Counted from the stretch's first letter, positions 48,005 through 57,789 are shown. The stretch is 64,000 nucleotides of DNA from Nocardiopsis mwathae (GCF_014201195.1 NZ_JACHDS010000001.1:1426001-1490000); one strand, 5' to 3'. Translations and numbers: made by a program. The notes: generated by a model from the letters alone, not told the origin.

Positions 48005-48658
48005 ATGAACCAACCACCGCCGTGGAATGAAGGCGCGGTGCCCGCCCCCGGTACGCCCGGGACGCCGGGACGGCCCGTCGGTGCCGCGCACGGGGGCTCC
48101 CACGCCCCTCCGCCACCGCAGCCGGGGTGGGGTGCGGCGGAGCCGGGCCCGGTGCCGCAGGTCGCGCCGGCCCGTCCCCCGGCCACGTGGCTGCGCCGTA
48201 CGGGCGCGCGGCTCGTCGACCTCGTCCTGGTGATGGTCCCGTCCGCCGTGGCGGCCGGGATCGTGGGCCTGGTCTGGCTGGGCGCCCTGGCGCTCGGCGG
48301 CGGGGCGAAGGCCGAGAACTTCTTCATCATCTTCTGCGTCTGCTACTTCCTCATCCTGGTCGGGTACGACGCGGTCAACGTGGCGCGCAGGCGCCGCACG
48401 GCCGGTAAGAAGCTGCTCGACCTGGAGGTGGCGCCCCGCGAGGGGGGCGGCCACCCGGGCCCGATCCCGATCGCCTCGATCGTCGCCCGCGCCGCGGTGT
48501 TCCATGTCTGGGTGCTGTTCTGGTGGATCCCGGGCTGGAACGTGGTCGCGGGCATCCTGTTCCTGGTCTTCTGCGTGCTGTGGCCGCTGTGGTCCCGGCC
48601 CTATGGGCAGGGGGTCCACGACCACGTCGCCCGCACCATCGTGGTGCACAGCGGCTGA
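48005..48658 (+). CDS. RDD-family membrane protein (second copy)
   Basis: 217 aa. A Pro/Gly-rich cytosolic N-terminus of about 60 residues precedes the RDD domain: LRRTGARLVDLVLVMVPSAV, then FFIIFCVCYFLILVGYDAVN, RRTAGKKLLDLEVAPREGG, and the C-terminal VWVLFWWIPGWNVVAGILFL. TAGKKLLDL corresponds to TPGKLFCGL in the first copy. The substrate is unknown. Probably cotranscribed with the gene 66 bp upstream. Confidence 0.82.
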   Translation: MNQPPPWNEGAVPAPGTPGTPGRPVGAAHGGSHAPPPPQPGWGAAEPGPVPQVAPARPPATWLRRTGARLVDLVLVMVPSAVAAGIVGLVWLGALALGGGAKAENFFIIFCVCYFLILVGYDAVNVARRRRTAGKKLLDLEVAPREGGGHPGPIPIASIVARAAVFHVWVLFWWIPGWNVVAGILFLVFCVLWPLWSRPYGQGVHDHVARTIVVHSG

Positions 48659-48706
48659 CCAGGGCATCGGGGCGTGTCCCCGGTGACCGTTCCGCACCGA
48701 ACTAGT

Positions 48707-48721
48707 ACTACGCTATGTAGT
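48707..48721. promoter_or_regulatory. Operator-like inverted repeat before the Rieske gene
   Basis: ACTAC-GCTAT-GTAGT: two 5-bp arms around a GCTAT box that could be part of a -10. TACTAC and GTAGTG half-sites resemble BlaI-type operators in actinobacteria. No BlaI gene is in the window. It lies 34 bp before ATG 48755. Confidence 0.4.
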
Positions 48722-48754
48722 GCTTTTCCGGGTTCGATCGAAGGGAGCCGCGTG

Positions 48755-49201
48755 ATGGGTGCGGGGGCGACGTGTGCGTGCGGGATGAGCCGGAGGCGGC
48801 TGCTCGGCGCCGCGGGGGTCGCGGGAGCGGCCATGGTGGGAGCGAGCGCGTGCGCCAGCGCGGAGGGTCGGCCCAAGCCGCAGGACGTGCTCCGGGGCAG
48901 GGTCGTCGCGCAGACGACGGAGATCCCCGAGGGCGGCGGCAAGGTCATCGTCCAGGGCAAGCTCGTCATCACCCAGCCGGAGAAGGGCGACTACCGCGCC
49001 TACAGCGCCGTGTGCACCCACTCGGGCTGCACGATCCAGGAAGTCACCGAGACCGAGAACATCCACTGCCTGTGCCACGGCAGCGAGTTCGACATCGCCA
49101 CGGGCGAGGTGCTCAAGGGCCCGGCCACCGAGCCGCTGGAGAAGTTCTCCGTCACCATCGACGGCACCGACATCGTGCTCGACAAGTCCGACGACTCCTG
49201 A
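48755..49201 (+). CDS. Tat-exported Rieske [2Fe-2S] protein
   Basis: 148 aa from ATG 48755 with AGGGAG upstream. The N-terminus is Tat-like (CGMSRRRLLGAAGVAGAAMV) and ends GASACASA, a possible lipobox, so it may be a lipoprotein. The Rieske cluster site is CTHSGC (near 89-94) and CLCHGSEFD (near 108-116): two Cys and two His in correct spacing. It is a small stand-alone ferredoxin-like electron carrier, not the QcrA subunit of the bc1 complex, which is larger. Extra Cys residues precede the twin-Arg. The partner enzyme is unknown; neighbours are RDD genes and a convergent MscS channel. Confidence 0.88.
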   Translation: MGAGATCACGMSRRRLLGAAGVAGAAMVGASACASAEGRPKPQDVLRGRVVAQTTEIPEGGGKVIVQGKLVITQPEKGDYRAYSAVCTHSGCTIQEVTETENIHCLCHGSEFDIATGEVLKGPATEPLEKFSVTIDGTDIVLDKSDDS

Positions 49202-49304
49202 CCTTCCCCTTCCCGCCGGCGCTCTCGGGGGGAGGGCCGCGACTCCGGCCGGAGCCCGACCGCTCTCCCGAGATCGATGCGAGGATGCGGGGGCGACGGC
49301 CCGC

Positions 49305-50522
49305 TCAGGTGCCGTCGCCGTCTCCGTCGCCATCCCCGTCGCCGTCGCCGTCGGTCCGCGAGGTCTCGGACCCCTCCGCCGCCTCCGAGCGCAGCGAGCC
49401 GTCGGGGGCGCCGCCGGTGCCCTCGGCTCTGCCCCGGCGGCGCCGGAAGGCCGACTCGGGGAAGACCAGCCCGTAGGGGTCGTCCTCGGTGCGGGTCACG
49501 AACTCGGTCCGGCGGCGCGGAAGCGAGTCCGGGAAGTTGGTCGTGATGAACCCGATGAGGTGCTCGCGCAGGTCGCAGCAGAGATCCCAGCGGGCGTCGG
49601 CATCGGCGGTGGTGGCCACGGCGCGCAGCTCGACAAGGCCGCCTTCCAGGATGTCGGTGGCCTGGAGCGACCAGCGCCGCCCGTCCCACAGCGGGTGGGA
49701 GGTGATGAAGTCGCCGACCTCCTCGCGCAGCCGCTCGATGGGGATGCTCCAGTCGACCCGGAGCAGCACCCAGCCGGTGATGGAGGTGTTCTCCTTGGTC
49801 CAGTTCTCGAACACGTTGCCGGTGAAGTGGGAGACCGGCACGACCAGGCGCCGTTCGTCCCACAGCCGCAGCGTCACGTTGGTCAGGCTGAGCTCCTCGA
49901 CCCGGCCCCAGTTGCCCTCGAACACCACGATGTCGTTGAGCCGCAGTGCGTCGCTGAACGCCAGTTGCAGCCCGGCGAAGAGGTTGCCCAGTGTCGACTG
50001 GGCCGCGATGCCGGCGACGATGCCGATCAGGCCGGCGGAGGTCAGCAGCCCGGCACCGAGTGGTTTCACCGCGTCGAAGGTGAACAGGACCGCCGCTGTG
50101 GCGATGACGGCGATGATGGTGGCGGCGATCCGGCGCAGCAGCCGCACCTGGGTCTGCAGGCGGCGGGAACGCCGGTCGGCGTCGCCGTTGCTGACCGAGA
50201 GCCGCTTGAGCACGGTGTCGGTGATCGCGTAGGCCACCGTGAGGGCGAGCCAGGTCAGGGCGATGATCATCGCGATGGTCAGGGCGTGCTGGATCACCGG
50301 GTAGAGCGTGCGGTCGGCCATCTCGGCCTGGTCGGGCCGTGAGATGTTCACGCCGACCACGGCAGCCGCCGCGTACGCGGAGTAGCGGCAGCGTCGCACC
50401 AGGGGCTCGGCCAGCTGCCAGACTTTCGACAGCTGGTGGGTGAGCAGCCAGTGCACGACCGTGACGAGCAGCACGGAGATCGCGACGGAGACGCCGATCA
50501 CGGTCCACTGTGCGGCATCCAC
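49305..50522 (-). CDS. Small-conductance mechanosensitive channel (MscS family)
   Basis: 405 aa from GTG 50522 with AAAGGGGG upstream. Three membrane spans: about 5-28, about 78-100 and 130-155. The pore helix region is GAGLLTSAGLIGIVAGIAAQ then STLGNLFAGLQLAFSDAL. The beta domain is RLNDIVVFEGNWGRVEELSL and NVTLRLWDERRLVVPVSHF. A C-terminal cytosolic domain follows. The tail after residue ~365 is disordered and ends in a run of seven Asp-Gly repeats encoded by GGC/GAC-type hexamers near 49311-49352. It releases solutes on osmotic downshock. Confidence 0.9.
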   Translation of the reverse strand: MDAAQWTVIGVSVAISVLLVTVVHWLLTHQLSKVWQLAEPLVRRCRYSAYAAAAVVGVNISRPDQAEMADRTLYPVIQHALTIAMIIALTWLALTVAYAITDTVLKRLSVSNGDADRRSRRLQTQVRLLRRIAATIIAVIATAAVLFTFDAVKPLGAGLLTSAGLIGIVAGIAAQSTLGNLFAGLQLAFSDALRLNDIVVFEGNWGRVEELSLTNVTLRLWDERRLVVPVSHFTGNVFENWTKENTSITGWVLLRVDWSIPIERLREEVGDFITSHPLWDGRRWSLQATDILEGGLVELRAVATTADADARWDLCCDLREHLIGFITTNFPDSLPRRRTEFVTRTEDDPYGLVFPESAFRRRRGRAEGTGGAPDGSLRSEAAEGSETSRTDGDGDGDGDGDGDGT

Positions 50523-50754
50523 GGGAACGGTCCCCCTTTGAGAAACGGAATAATCGGGCGAGTACCTCGCCTAACCTAGGCCATCGGGATACCGAATCGT
50601 GACGTTCGCCGGGTGAGGTCGCGCATGCTCGCTGGTCACCCTCTGTATCTTCCACCTTAGGTCCGCGGGTGGCCGCGACCCCGTGCGGCGCCGACCGGGC
50701 GGCCGGCACGGCGCCAGGTGGCCGAATGTCGGCCCCGCCGACGACAATGGGGGT

Positions 50755-52830
50755 ATGGCTGCCCGTTCCCATCTGCGCCCCAGCCCCGGTTCGATCCCGA
50801 CCTCCCCCGGGGTGTACCGGTTCTCCGACGAGCACGGCCGGGTCATCTACGTGGGCAAGGCCAAGAACCTGCGGGCCCGGCTCTCCTCCTACTTCCAGGA
50901 CTTCGCCGCGCTGCACCCCCGCACCCAGACCATGGTCTCCACCGCCGCCCACCTCGACTGGACCGTCGTGGGAACCGAGGTGGAGGCGCTCCAGCTGGAG
51001 TACTCCTGGATCAAGGAGTACGACCCCAGGTTCAACGTCAAGTACCGCGACGACAAGAGCTACCCCTACCTCGCGGTCACGCTGAACGAGCAGTATCCGC
51101 GTGTCCAGGTGATGCGCGGCGCCAAGCGCACGGGTGTGCGCTACTTCGGCCCCTACGGGCACGCCTGGGCCATCCGGGAGACCGTCGACCTGTTGCTCCG
51201 CGTCTTCCCGGTGCGGACCTGCTCGGCCGGGGTGTTCCGCGGAGCCCGCAACAGCGGCCGCCCCTGCCTGCTCGGCTACATCGGCAAGTGTGCGGCGCCG
51301 TGTGTCGACCGGGTCTCCGCCGAGGAGCACCGGGGGCTGGCCGAGGACTTCTGCGCGTTCATGGCCGGGGACACCGGCCGATTCATCAGGCGGCTGGAGC
51401 AGAGCATGCGCGAGGCCGCCGCAGAGCAGGAGTACGAGCGCGCCGCGCGGCTCCGCGACGACATCGAGGCGCTGCGCACCGCCCTGGAGAAGCAGGCCGT
51501 GGTGCTCGGCGACGCCACCGACTGCGACGTCATCGCCTTCGCCGAGGACCCGCTGGAGGCCGCCGTCCAGGTCTTCTACGTGCGGGGCGGGCGCATCCGA
51601 GGCCAGCGCGGCTGGGTGGTCGACAAGGTCGAGGACGTCGGTACCGGGGAGCTCGTCGAGCGGTTCCTGGCGCAGACCTACGGCGGGGCCGATGGCGGCG
51701 CCGCGGACCCTGCCGGCGCCGGGGCCGCCGCACCCGGGGGCCCGGAGTCCGCGATCCCCCGTGAGGTGCTGGTGTCGGCGGAACCGGCCGACCGGGACGC
51801 GGTCGTCGCCTGGCTCGGCGAACGCCGCGGCGCCGCGGTGAACCTGCGGGTGCCGCGGCGCGGCGACAAGAGGACGCTGCTGGAGACCGTTGCCAAGAAC
51901 GCCGAGCAGGCGCTGGCGCGGCACAAGACCCAGCGCGCCGGCGACCTGACCACGCGCAGCCGCGCGCTGAACGAGGTCCAGGAGGCGCTCGGGCTGGACG
52001 AGGCGCCGCTGCGCATCGAGTGCTACGACGTCTCCAACCTGATGGGCGAGCATGTCGTGGCGTCGATGGTGGTCTTCGAGGACGGCCTGGCGCGCAAGTC
52101 GGAGTACCGGCGCTTCAGCGTCCGCGGGACCGGCCGGAACGGGGCGGAGCAGAACGACGTCGCCTCCATGCACGAGGTCATCAAGCGCCGCTTCACCCGC
52201 TACCTTGAGGAGAGCAGCCGCCACGGCGAGGTCGCCCGGATGGGCGACGGCGCCGAGAACGGGACCGGAGGGGGTACGGACGGGACGGCCCGGCCCGGGA
52301 AGTTCGCCTACCCGCCTAATCTGGTCGTCGTGGACGGCGGCCTGCCGCAGGTGCGGGCCGCTCGGGCGGCGATGGACGAGCTCGGCGTCACCGACATCGC
52401 GGTGTGCGGGCTCGCCAAGAGGCTGGAAGAGGTGTGGCTTCCCGACGACGAGGACCCGGTGATCCTGCCGCGCGCCGGAGAGGGGCTGTACCTGCTGCAG
52501 CGGGTGCGCGACGAGGCGCACCGCTTCGCCATCACCTACCACCGGCAGAAGCGGGCCAAGGCGCTCACCGGCAGCGCCCTGGACGATCTGCCGGGCCTGG
52601 GGCCGGCCCGGCGCTCGGCGCTGATCAAGCACTTCGGATCGGTGAAGCGGCTGGCGGCGGCCGACACCGAGCAGATCGCCGAAGTGCCCGGCATCGGCCC
52701 GCACCTCGCCCGGACCATCCACGACCGGCTGACCGGTGCGGACGGCGGGTCGGACGGCGGCGTGAACGGCAGCGGAGGCGACGGGGCGCGTGCGGGCGGC
52801 CGCAACGCGCCGGACGGGAAGGGCGGCTAG
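50755..52830 (+). CDS. uvrC: Excinuclease ABC subunit C
   Basis: 691 aa. It is the dual-incision nuclease of excision repair. The GIY-YIG domain is at about 14-95 ([20 protein letters not shown], then [10 protein letters not shown]). The Cys-containing segment is [15 protein letters not shown]. The UVR domain is near 205-245 ([20 protein letters not shown]). The RNase H-like domain has [22 protein letters not shown]-terminal HhH pair is [18 protein letters not shown] and [16 protein letters not shown]. Gly/Ala-rich inserts sit near residues 310-330 and 500-520. ATG 50755 follows a GACAAT box by six bases, so it may be leaderless. Confidence 0.96.
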   Translation: MAARSHLRPSPGSIPTSPGVYRFSDEHGRVIYVGKAKNLRARLSSYFQDFAALHPRTQTMVSTAAHLDWTVVGTEVEALQLEYSWIKEYDPRFNVKYRDDKSYPYLAVTLNEQYPRVQVMRGAKRTGVRYFGPYGHAWAIRETVDLLLRVFPVRTCSAGVFRGARNSGRPCLLGYIGKCAAPCVDRVSAEEHRGLAEDFCAFMAGDTGRFIRRLEQSMREAAAEQEYERAARLRDDIEALRTALEKQAVVLGDATDCDVIAFAEDPLEAAVQVFYVRGGRIRGQRGWVVDKVEDVGTGELVERFLAQTYGGADGGAADPAGAGAAAPGGPESAIPREVLVSAEPADRDAVVAWLGERRGAAVNLRVPRRGDKRTLLETVAKNAEQALARHKTQRAGDLTTRSRALNEVQEALGLDEAPLRIECYDVSNLMGEHVVASMVVFEDGLARKSEYRRFSVRGTGRNGAEQNDVASMHEVIKRRFTRYLEESSRHGEVARMGDGAENGTGGGTDGTARPGKFAYPPNLVVVDGGLPQVRAARAAMDELGVTDIAVCGLAKRLEEVWLPDDEDPVILPRAGEGLYLLQRVRDEAHRFAITYHRQKRAKALTGSALDDLPGLGPARRSALIKHFGSVKRLAAADTEQIAEVPGIGPHLARTIHDRLTGADGGSDGGVNGSGGDGARAGGRNAPDGKGG

Positions 52831-53009
52831 CGCGCGTTCCGCGGATGTCTTCCGGATACCGCGAGAGAGGAAGAGACCCGCCGAGAAACGCCCGATCACC
52901 GGTGGTCGGCGACGGAGACCACCGCGCAGGGCGCGGCGGAACGATGGACGACGAACGGGATGTGGATGAGGACGGCGAGACCTACAGCGAATTGGGGGAG
53001 AGGGGACGC

Positions 53010-53894
53010 ATGACGAACAATCTCAGCGGGGAGCTCCCGCCGGAGATCGTCATTGTCACGGGCATGTCCGGTGCCGGCCGGAGCACGGCCGCACGGGCGT
53101 TGGAGGACCTCGACTGGTTCGTGGTCGACAACCTGCCGCCGGGCCTGCTCCCGACCATGATCGATCTCGCGGGGCGGACCCAGGGCGCGGTCCCCCGCGT
53201 CGCCGCGGTCGTCGACGTGCGCAGCATGGCGTTCACCGAGGACCTGCTGTCCATGGTGGAGGAGCTGCGGTCGCGGGGCATCATCGCGCGCGTGGTGTTC
53301 CTGGAGGCCGGCGACGACGAGCTGGTCCGCCGGTTCGAGAGCGTGCGCCGTCCGCACCCGCTGCAGGGCGACGGGCGGCTGACCGACGGCATCTCCCGGG
53401 AGCGCGAGACGCTGCGCGCGATCCGCGGCGAGGCCGACCTGGTCATCGACACCTCGCAGCTCAACGTGCACCAGCTCAAGGCGAAGGTCATCGGCTTCTT
53501 CGGCGGGGCCGAGGAGGCACGACCCCGGGCCAACGTGGTGTCGTTCGGGTTCAAGCACGGCCTGCCGGTCGACGCCGACCTGGTGCTGGACTGCCGGTTC
53601 CTGCCCAACCCGCACTGGATCCCCGAGCTGCGCCCGATGAACGGGCGCGACACGCCGGTCCGCGAATACGTCCTGGCCCAAGAGGGCGCCAAGGAGATGC
53701 TGGACGCCTACACCGAGGTGCTGCGGCTGATCCTGGCGGGCTACCAGCGTGAGGGCAAGCACTACATGACGTTCGCCGTGGGGTGTACGGGCGGCAAGCA
53801 CCGCAGTGTCGCGATGTCGGAGCGGTTCGGCGAGCGCCTGCGCGAGCAAGGCATCGAGGTGCACGTGGTCCACCGGGACCTCGGCAGGGAGTGA
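53010..53894 (+). CDS. rapZ: RapZ-family RNase adapter / nucleotide-binding protein
   Basis: 294 aa from ATG 53010, which has GGGGAGAGGGG upstream; ATG 52944 would add 22 acidic residues. N-terminal P-loop GMSGAGRST at 18-26 has Arg where Lys is usual, as I recall from other actinobacterial RapZ proteins. The middle has FVVDNLPPGLLPTMID and VRRPHPL. The C-terminal domain holds FGFKHGLPVDADLVLDCRFL, then MNGRDTPVREYVL and VGCTGGKHRSVAMSERFGER. In E. coli RapZ binds glucosamine-6-phosphate and steers sRNA decay; the role here is less clear. It precedes yvcK and whiA, the classic Gram-positive trio. Confidence 0.93.
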   Translation: MTNNLSGELPPEIVIVTGMSGAGRSTAARALEDLDWFVVDNLPPGLLPTMIDLAGRTQGAVPRVAAVVDVRSMAFTEDLLSMVEELRSRGIIARVVFLEAGDDELVRRFESVRRPHPLQGDGRLTDGISRERETLRAIRGEADLVIDTSQLNVHQLKAKVIGFFGGAEEARPRANVVSFGFKHGLPVDADLVLDCRFLPNPHWIPELRPMNGRDTPVREYVLAQEGAKEMLDAYTEVLRLILAGYQREGKHYMTFAVGCTGGKHRSVAMSERFGERLREQGIEVHVVHRDLGRE

Positions 53895-54043
53895 CCTCCG
53901 CCCCCGGATGGCCAAGCGGCGCCGGGATCCCTAGCATTGGCTCGTTCACTCTCGGTGGCGCGGGACCTTGCGGCGTGTCCGGCGCGGGCACTGCGGCCCG
54001 GTCCCGGGCGCAGGCGAGGAAAGGTACGAGGTAGACGGCACTG

Positions 54044-55063
54044 ATGTCAGGCAACACGCAGGAGCGCGACGACCACGGGTGCGCCGATCCGGACCGGCCG
54101 GCGGCCGACCCCGGGGAGGACGACCTCCCGCCGCGGGTCGTGGCCCTGGGCGGCGGGCACGGGCTGCACGCCTCGCTGTCGGCGCTGCGCCGGGTCACCA
54201 CCGACCTCACCGGGGTGGTGACGGTCGCCGATGACGGCGGGTCGAGCGGTCGGCTCCGCCGCGAGCTCGGCGTGCTGCCCCCGGGGGACCTGCGCATGGC
54301 GCTGGCCGCGCTGTGCGGCGACGACGAGTGGGGCCACACCTGGAGCGAGGTGGTCCAGCACCGCTTCCAGTCCGAGGGCGAGCTGCACGGGCACGCGGTC
54401 GGCAACCTGCTCATCGTCGCCCTGTGGGAGCTGCTCGGCGACTCGGTCGCCGGCCTGGACTGGGTGGGCCAGCTGCTGGGAGCACACGGGCGCGTGCTGC
54501 CGATGTCCTCGGTGCCGCTGGACATCGTCGCTGAGGTGCAGGGGGTCGACCCCGCGCGCCCCCACGATGTCACCACCGTGCGCGGCCAGGTGGCGTGCGC
54601 CAGCACCCGCGGCCGGGTGCGCTCGATCTCGCTGATCCCCGAGGGGCCGCCGGCCTCGCCGCAGGCGGTCAAGGCGGTCCGGGAGGCCGACTGGGTCGTG
54701 TTCGGTCCCGGTTCCTGGTTCACCAGTGTGCTGCCGCACCTCCTGGTGCCCGACCTCGCCCAGGCGCTGGTCACCACGGCGGCGCGGCGCATCGTGACGC
54801 TCAACCTGTCGCCCCAGCGGGGGGAGACCGACGGTTTCGCGCCCGAGACCTACCTGGAGGTGCTGGCCGCGCACGCGCCCAACCTGAAGGTCGACGTGGT
54901 GCTGGCCGACCGGGGGGCGGTCGAGGACACCCATCGGCTGGCCGAGGCGGCCAAGGCACTCGGCGGCCGGCTGGTGCTGGCCGACGTGGGGGCGCCCGAC
55001 GGGTCGCCGCGCCACGACCACGATCGGCTTGCGGCGGCTTTCGACGACATCATCCGGAACTGA
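54044..55063 (+). CDS. yvcK: YvcK family UDP-GlcNAc-binding protein
   Basis: 339 aa. [15 protein letters not shown] binds a nucleotide near residue 35. [20 protein letters not shown] and [19 protein letters not shown] are hallmarks of the CofD/YvcK superfamily; [20 protein letters not shown] is typical of YvcK. In Gram-positive bacteria it links UDP-GlcNAc level with peptidoglycan and carbon metabolism. A TAGCAT box at 53932-53937 in the 150-bp spacer could give it its own promoter. It lies 149 bp after rapZ and about 300 bp before whiA. The N-terminal ~30 residues are acidic and poorly conserved. Confidence 0.93.
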   Translation: MSGNTQERDDHGCADPDRPAADPGEDDLPPRVVALGGGHGLHASLSALRRVTTDLTGVVTVADDGGSSGRLRRELGVLPPGDLRMALAALCGDDEWGHTWSEVVQHRFQSEGELHGHAVGNLLIVALWELLGDSVAGLDWVGQLLGAHGRVLPMSSVPLDIVAEVQGVDPARPHDVTTVRGQVACASTRGRVRSISLIPEGPPASPQAVKAVREADWVVFGPGSWFTSVLPHLLVPDLAQALVTTAARRIVTLNLSPQRGETDGFAPETYLEVLAAHAPNLKVDVVLADRGAVEDTHRLAEAAKALGGRLVLADVGAPDGSPRHDHDRLAAAFDDIIRN

Positions 55064-55364
55064 CCGAAACCGCTCCGTCGGTACTCTGCGGCGCGGGGTG
55101 GGGAGGGCGGGGGCGCTTTCCTACCAAGATCGTCGGAACGGGGAAGAACGCGACTCGCCGGTTCGACCAGCGACATCGGACACGCGGCCAAGTGAGTGGC
55201 GAACCGGCCGCAGGCCAGTAGTCTGCGTACGAGGCCGCATTGCGCCCGCGACCGATATGTGCGCGAATCTTCGTCGCCGTGGCGAGCGCGGCCGCCTCGC
55301 GGCGGCGGAGGACCCCGCCGACGCGGGGGCAAGCGCGACGAGCTCCAGGGGGAGGACCGCATCC

Positions 55365-56345
55365 ATGGCGATGACCGGCGTGGTGAAGGACGAGTTGAGC
55401 CGGCTGACCGTTCTCAAGCCATGCTGTCGGAAGTCCGAGGTCTCCACGATCCTCCGCTTCACCGGCGGCCTGCACCTGGTGGGCGGCCGGATCGTGATCG
55501 AGGCCGAGCTCGACACCGGGGCGGCCGCGCGGCGGCTGCGCAAGGACATCTCCGAGGTGTTCGGGCACGAGTCCGAGGTCGTCGTCCTGGCTCCCAGCGG
55601 ACTGCGCAAGGGCAACCGCTATGTCGTCCGGGTGATCAAGGACGGCGAGAGCTTCGCGCGGCAGACCGGGCTGATCGACAACAACGGGCGGCCGGTGCGC
55701 GGCCTGCCGCGGCACGTGGTCGCCGGCGGGGCGTGCGACTCGGAGTCGGCGTGGCGCGGGGCGTTCATCGCCCACGGGTCGCTGACCGAGCCCGGGCGCT
55801 CGATGTCGCTGGAGGTCACCTGCCCGGGGCCGGAGGCGGCGCTGGCCCTGGTGGGGGCGGCGCGGCGGCTGAAGGTGCACGCCAAGGCGCGGGAGGTGCG
55901 CGGCGTGGACCGGGTGGTGGTGCGCGACGGTGACTCCATCGGGGCCCTGCTCACCCTGCTGGGGGCGCACCAGAGCGTGCTGGCCTGGGAGGAGCGGCGG
56001 ATGCGCCGCGAGGTGCGGGCCACCGCCAACCGGCTGGCCAACTTCGACGATGCCAACCTGCGCCGCAGCGCGCGTGCGGCGGTGGCCGCCGGTGCGCGGG
56101 TGGAGCGGGCGCTGGAGATCCTCGGCGAAGAGGCCCCCGAGCACCTGGTCGCGGCCGGCCAGCTGCGGCTGGCGCACAAGCAGGCGTCCCTGGAGGAGCT
56201 GGGCCAGCTGTCCACGCCGCCGCTGACCAAGGACGCGATCGCCGGGCGGATCCGGCGGCTGCTGGCCATGGCCGACAAGCGCGCCTCCGACCTCGGTATC
56301 CCGGGCACCGACGCCAACCTCACCCCCGACATGCTGGTGCCCTAG
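55365..56345 (+). CDS. whiA: Sporulation transcription factor WhiA
   Basis: 326 aa from ATG 55365 with GGAGG upstream. The N-terminal LAGLIDADG-like part ([40 protein letters not shown]) and the C-terminal helix-turn-helix ([20 protein letters not shown] then [20 protein letters not shown]) are both complete. In Streptomyces WhiA with WhiB activates division and sporulation genes. The protein ends MLVP and TAG; the TA of that stop is the target site of the mobile element that follows, and the stop remains intact. A TAGTCT box at about 55219 suggests its own promoter and a 5' leader of about 130 nt. Confidence 0.95.
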   Translation: MAMTGVVKDELSRLTVLKPCCRKSEVSTILRFTGGLHLVGGRIVIEAELDTGAAARRLRKDISEVFGHESEVVVLAPSGLRKGNRYVVRVIKDGESFARQTGLIDNNGRPVRGLPRHVVAGGACDSESAWRGAFIAHGSLTEPGRSMSLEVTCPGPEAALALVGAARRLKVHAKAREVRGVDRVVVRDGDSIGALLTLLGAHQSVLAWEERRMRREVRATANRLANFDDANLRRSARAAVAAGARVERALEILGEEAPEHLVAAGQLRLAHKQASLEELGQLSTPPLTKDAIAGRIRRLLAMADKRASDLGIPGTDANLTPDMLVP

Positions 56346-57480
56346 TGTCCTGATTGGTTAGTTCGTTTATGGTTGTGGGATGAGTCTTCCCGGACCGAAA
56401 CCGCCACCGCTGGACCTGTCCGAGGACGAGCGCACCGAGCTCCAGCGGTGGGTCAGACGCCGCAAGACCGCCCAGGACCTGGCCCTGCGGGCGCGGATCG
56501 TGCTCGCCTGCGCCCAGGGCATGTCCAACGCCCAAGTGCGGCGCGAGCTGGGGGTGTCGGCGCCCACGGTGACCAAGTGGCGGCAGCGCTTCGCCGAGCA
56601 CCGCTTGGAGGGCCTGACCGACGAACCACGGCCGGGCCGGCCGCGCACCGTCACCGACGCCCAGGTCGAGGCGGTCGTGGCCGCGACCCTGGAGACCAGG
56701 CCCGCCCACGGCACCCACTGGTCCACACGCTCCATGGCCAAGCACACCGGCCTCACCCAGAACGCGGTCTGGCGGATCTGGAACGCCTTCGGCCTGCAAC
56801 CCCACCGCACCGAGTCGTTCAAGCTCTCCACCGACCCGTTCTTCATCGACAAGGTCCGCGACGTGGTCGGCCTGTACCTGGACCCTCCCGAACGGGCGGT
56901 CGCGCTGTGCGTGGACGAGAAATCCCAGATCCAGGCCCTCAACCGCACCCAGCCGATCCTGCCGATGATGCCCGGCACACCCGAGCGCGCGACCCATGAC
57001 TATGTGCGCGCGGGAGTGACCAGCCTGTTCGCAGCCCTGGACACCGCCACCGGCCGGGTGATCACCTCCATCCACCGCCGGCACCGCGCCACGGAGTTCA
57101 AGAAGTTCCTGGCCAAGATCGACCGCGAGGTCCCTGCCGAGCTGCAGGTACACCTGGTCCTGGACAACTACGCAACGCACAAGACACCCGAGATCCGCAG
57201 GTGGCTGCTGCGCCACCCCCGGTTCCACCTCCACTTCATCCCGACCGGCTCGTCCTGGCTGAACCTGGTCGAACGCTGGTTCGCCGAGATCACCGAGCGG
57301 CTGATCCGCCGCGGCACCCACCGCAGCGTCCAAGCCCTGGAAAAGGACATCCGCGCCTGGGCCGCGTCCTGGAACGAGGACCCCCGCCCATATGTGTGGA
57401 CCAAGACCGCCGAGGAGATCCTCGACAGCCTTGCCTTCTACTGCCAACAAATCAACAAACGAACTAACCAATCAGGACAC
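56345..57480 (+). mobile_element. IS630-family insertion sequence inserted in the whiA stop codon
   Basis: 1136 bp bounded by a perfect 24-bp inverted repeat (left 56345-56368 beginning GTGTCCTGATTGG; right 57457-57480). TA is present on both sides (56343-56344 and 57481-57482), the IS630/Tc1-type target duplication. Removal of the element and one TA restores CCCTAGGG. The left TA plus the first G of the element re-forms the whiA TAG stop. The element is intact, carries one full transposase, and looks recent. Confidence 0.93.
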
Positions 57481-57483
57481 TAG
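56380..57483 (+). CDS. IS630-family transposase
   Basis: 367 aa. An N-terminal helix-turn-helix (about 30-75; [20 protein letters not shown] then [15 protein letters not shown]) and a second linker helix precede the DDE domain. Catalytic residues are Asp179 (LCVDEKSQ), Asp262 ([10 protein letters not shown]) and Glu298 ([10 protein letters not shown]). The last residues ([10 protein letters not shown]) are encoded by the right inverted repeat. The stop codon TAG consists of the duplicated target TA plus the first base of flanking DNA; the element carries no stop of its own here. Third positions and base composition resemble the host. Confidence 0.95.
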   Translation: MSLPGPKPPPLDLSEDERTELQRWVRRRKTAQDLALRARIVLACAQGMSNAQVRRELGVSAPTVTKWRQRFAEHRLEGLTDEPRPGRPRTVTDAQVEAVVAATLETRPAHGTHWSTRSMAKHTGLTQNAVWRIWNAFGLQPHRTESFKLSTDPFFIDKVRDVVGLYLDPPERAVALCVDEKSQIQALNRTQPILPMMPGTPERATHDYVRAGVTSLFAALDTATGRVITSIHRRHRATEFKKFLAKIDREVPAELQVHLVLDNYATHKTPEIRRWLLRHPRFHLHFIPTGSSWLNLVERWFAEITERLIRRGTHRSVQALEKDIRAWAASWNEDPRPYVWTKTAEEILDSLAFYCQQINKRTNQSGH

Positions 57484-57642
57484 GGCGTGTTTGACGGATC
57501 ATTCCCGGCTCGCGGCCACCGGAACAACGCTCGCTGCGCCGCTCCACTCGTGAAGCCGACCTGGATTGACTTCGTGAAGCGGCTTGCGAGCGCCGCCCCG
57601 GACGGCCGCTCGCTCACCGGAAAGCATCCGCCAAACACGCCC
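57483..57642. mobile_element. 160-bp MITE-like element next to the IS
   Basis: Terminal inverted repeat GGGCGTGTTTGACGGAT (57483-57499) pairs with ATCCGCCAAACACGCCC (57626-57642) with one mismatch. TA flanks both ends (57481-57482, 57643-57644). No coding frame is credible inside. The ends differ from those of the IS630 element, so another transposase must mobilise it. It entered the whiA TAG before the IS did. Confidence 0.75.
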
Positions 57643-57696
57643 TAGGTGTACTGACCACAGAAGTTGGTGACACAACGGGGCAAGCTGGACATAAAG

Positions 57697-57758
57697 GAAG
57701 GGCCTTCGGTGTCGGTGTGGGCGTCCGACGTCCACACCGGCTCACCGGAAGGCCCTTC
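57697..57758. repeat. Large two-part hairpin
   Basis: Outer arms GAAGGGCCTTC (57697-57707) and GAAGGCCCTTC (57748-57758) are complementary. Inner arms CGGTGTGG (57713-57720) and CCACACCG (57732-57739) close an 11-nt loop. It may be the original whiA transcription terminator, now pushed away by the insertions, or part of another mobile-element relic. Confidence 0.55.
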
Positions 57759-57789
57759 ACCCTTCAAGCCCCACGCTGCCCACACCGAC

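Noticed and set aside
50585-50612. SOS box before uvrC (CGAATCGTGACGTTCG)
   Set aside because: Half-sites are too far apart (six to seven bases instead of four) and one arm is imperfect.
49000-52899. Long minus-strand frame across uvrC and the mscS region
   Set aside because: Antisense shadow of uvrC in a GC-rich region, out of frame with the real minus-strand channel gene; no start signal.
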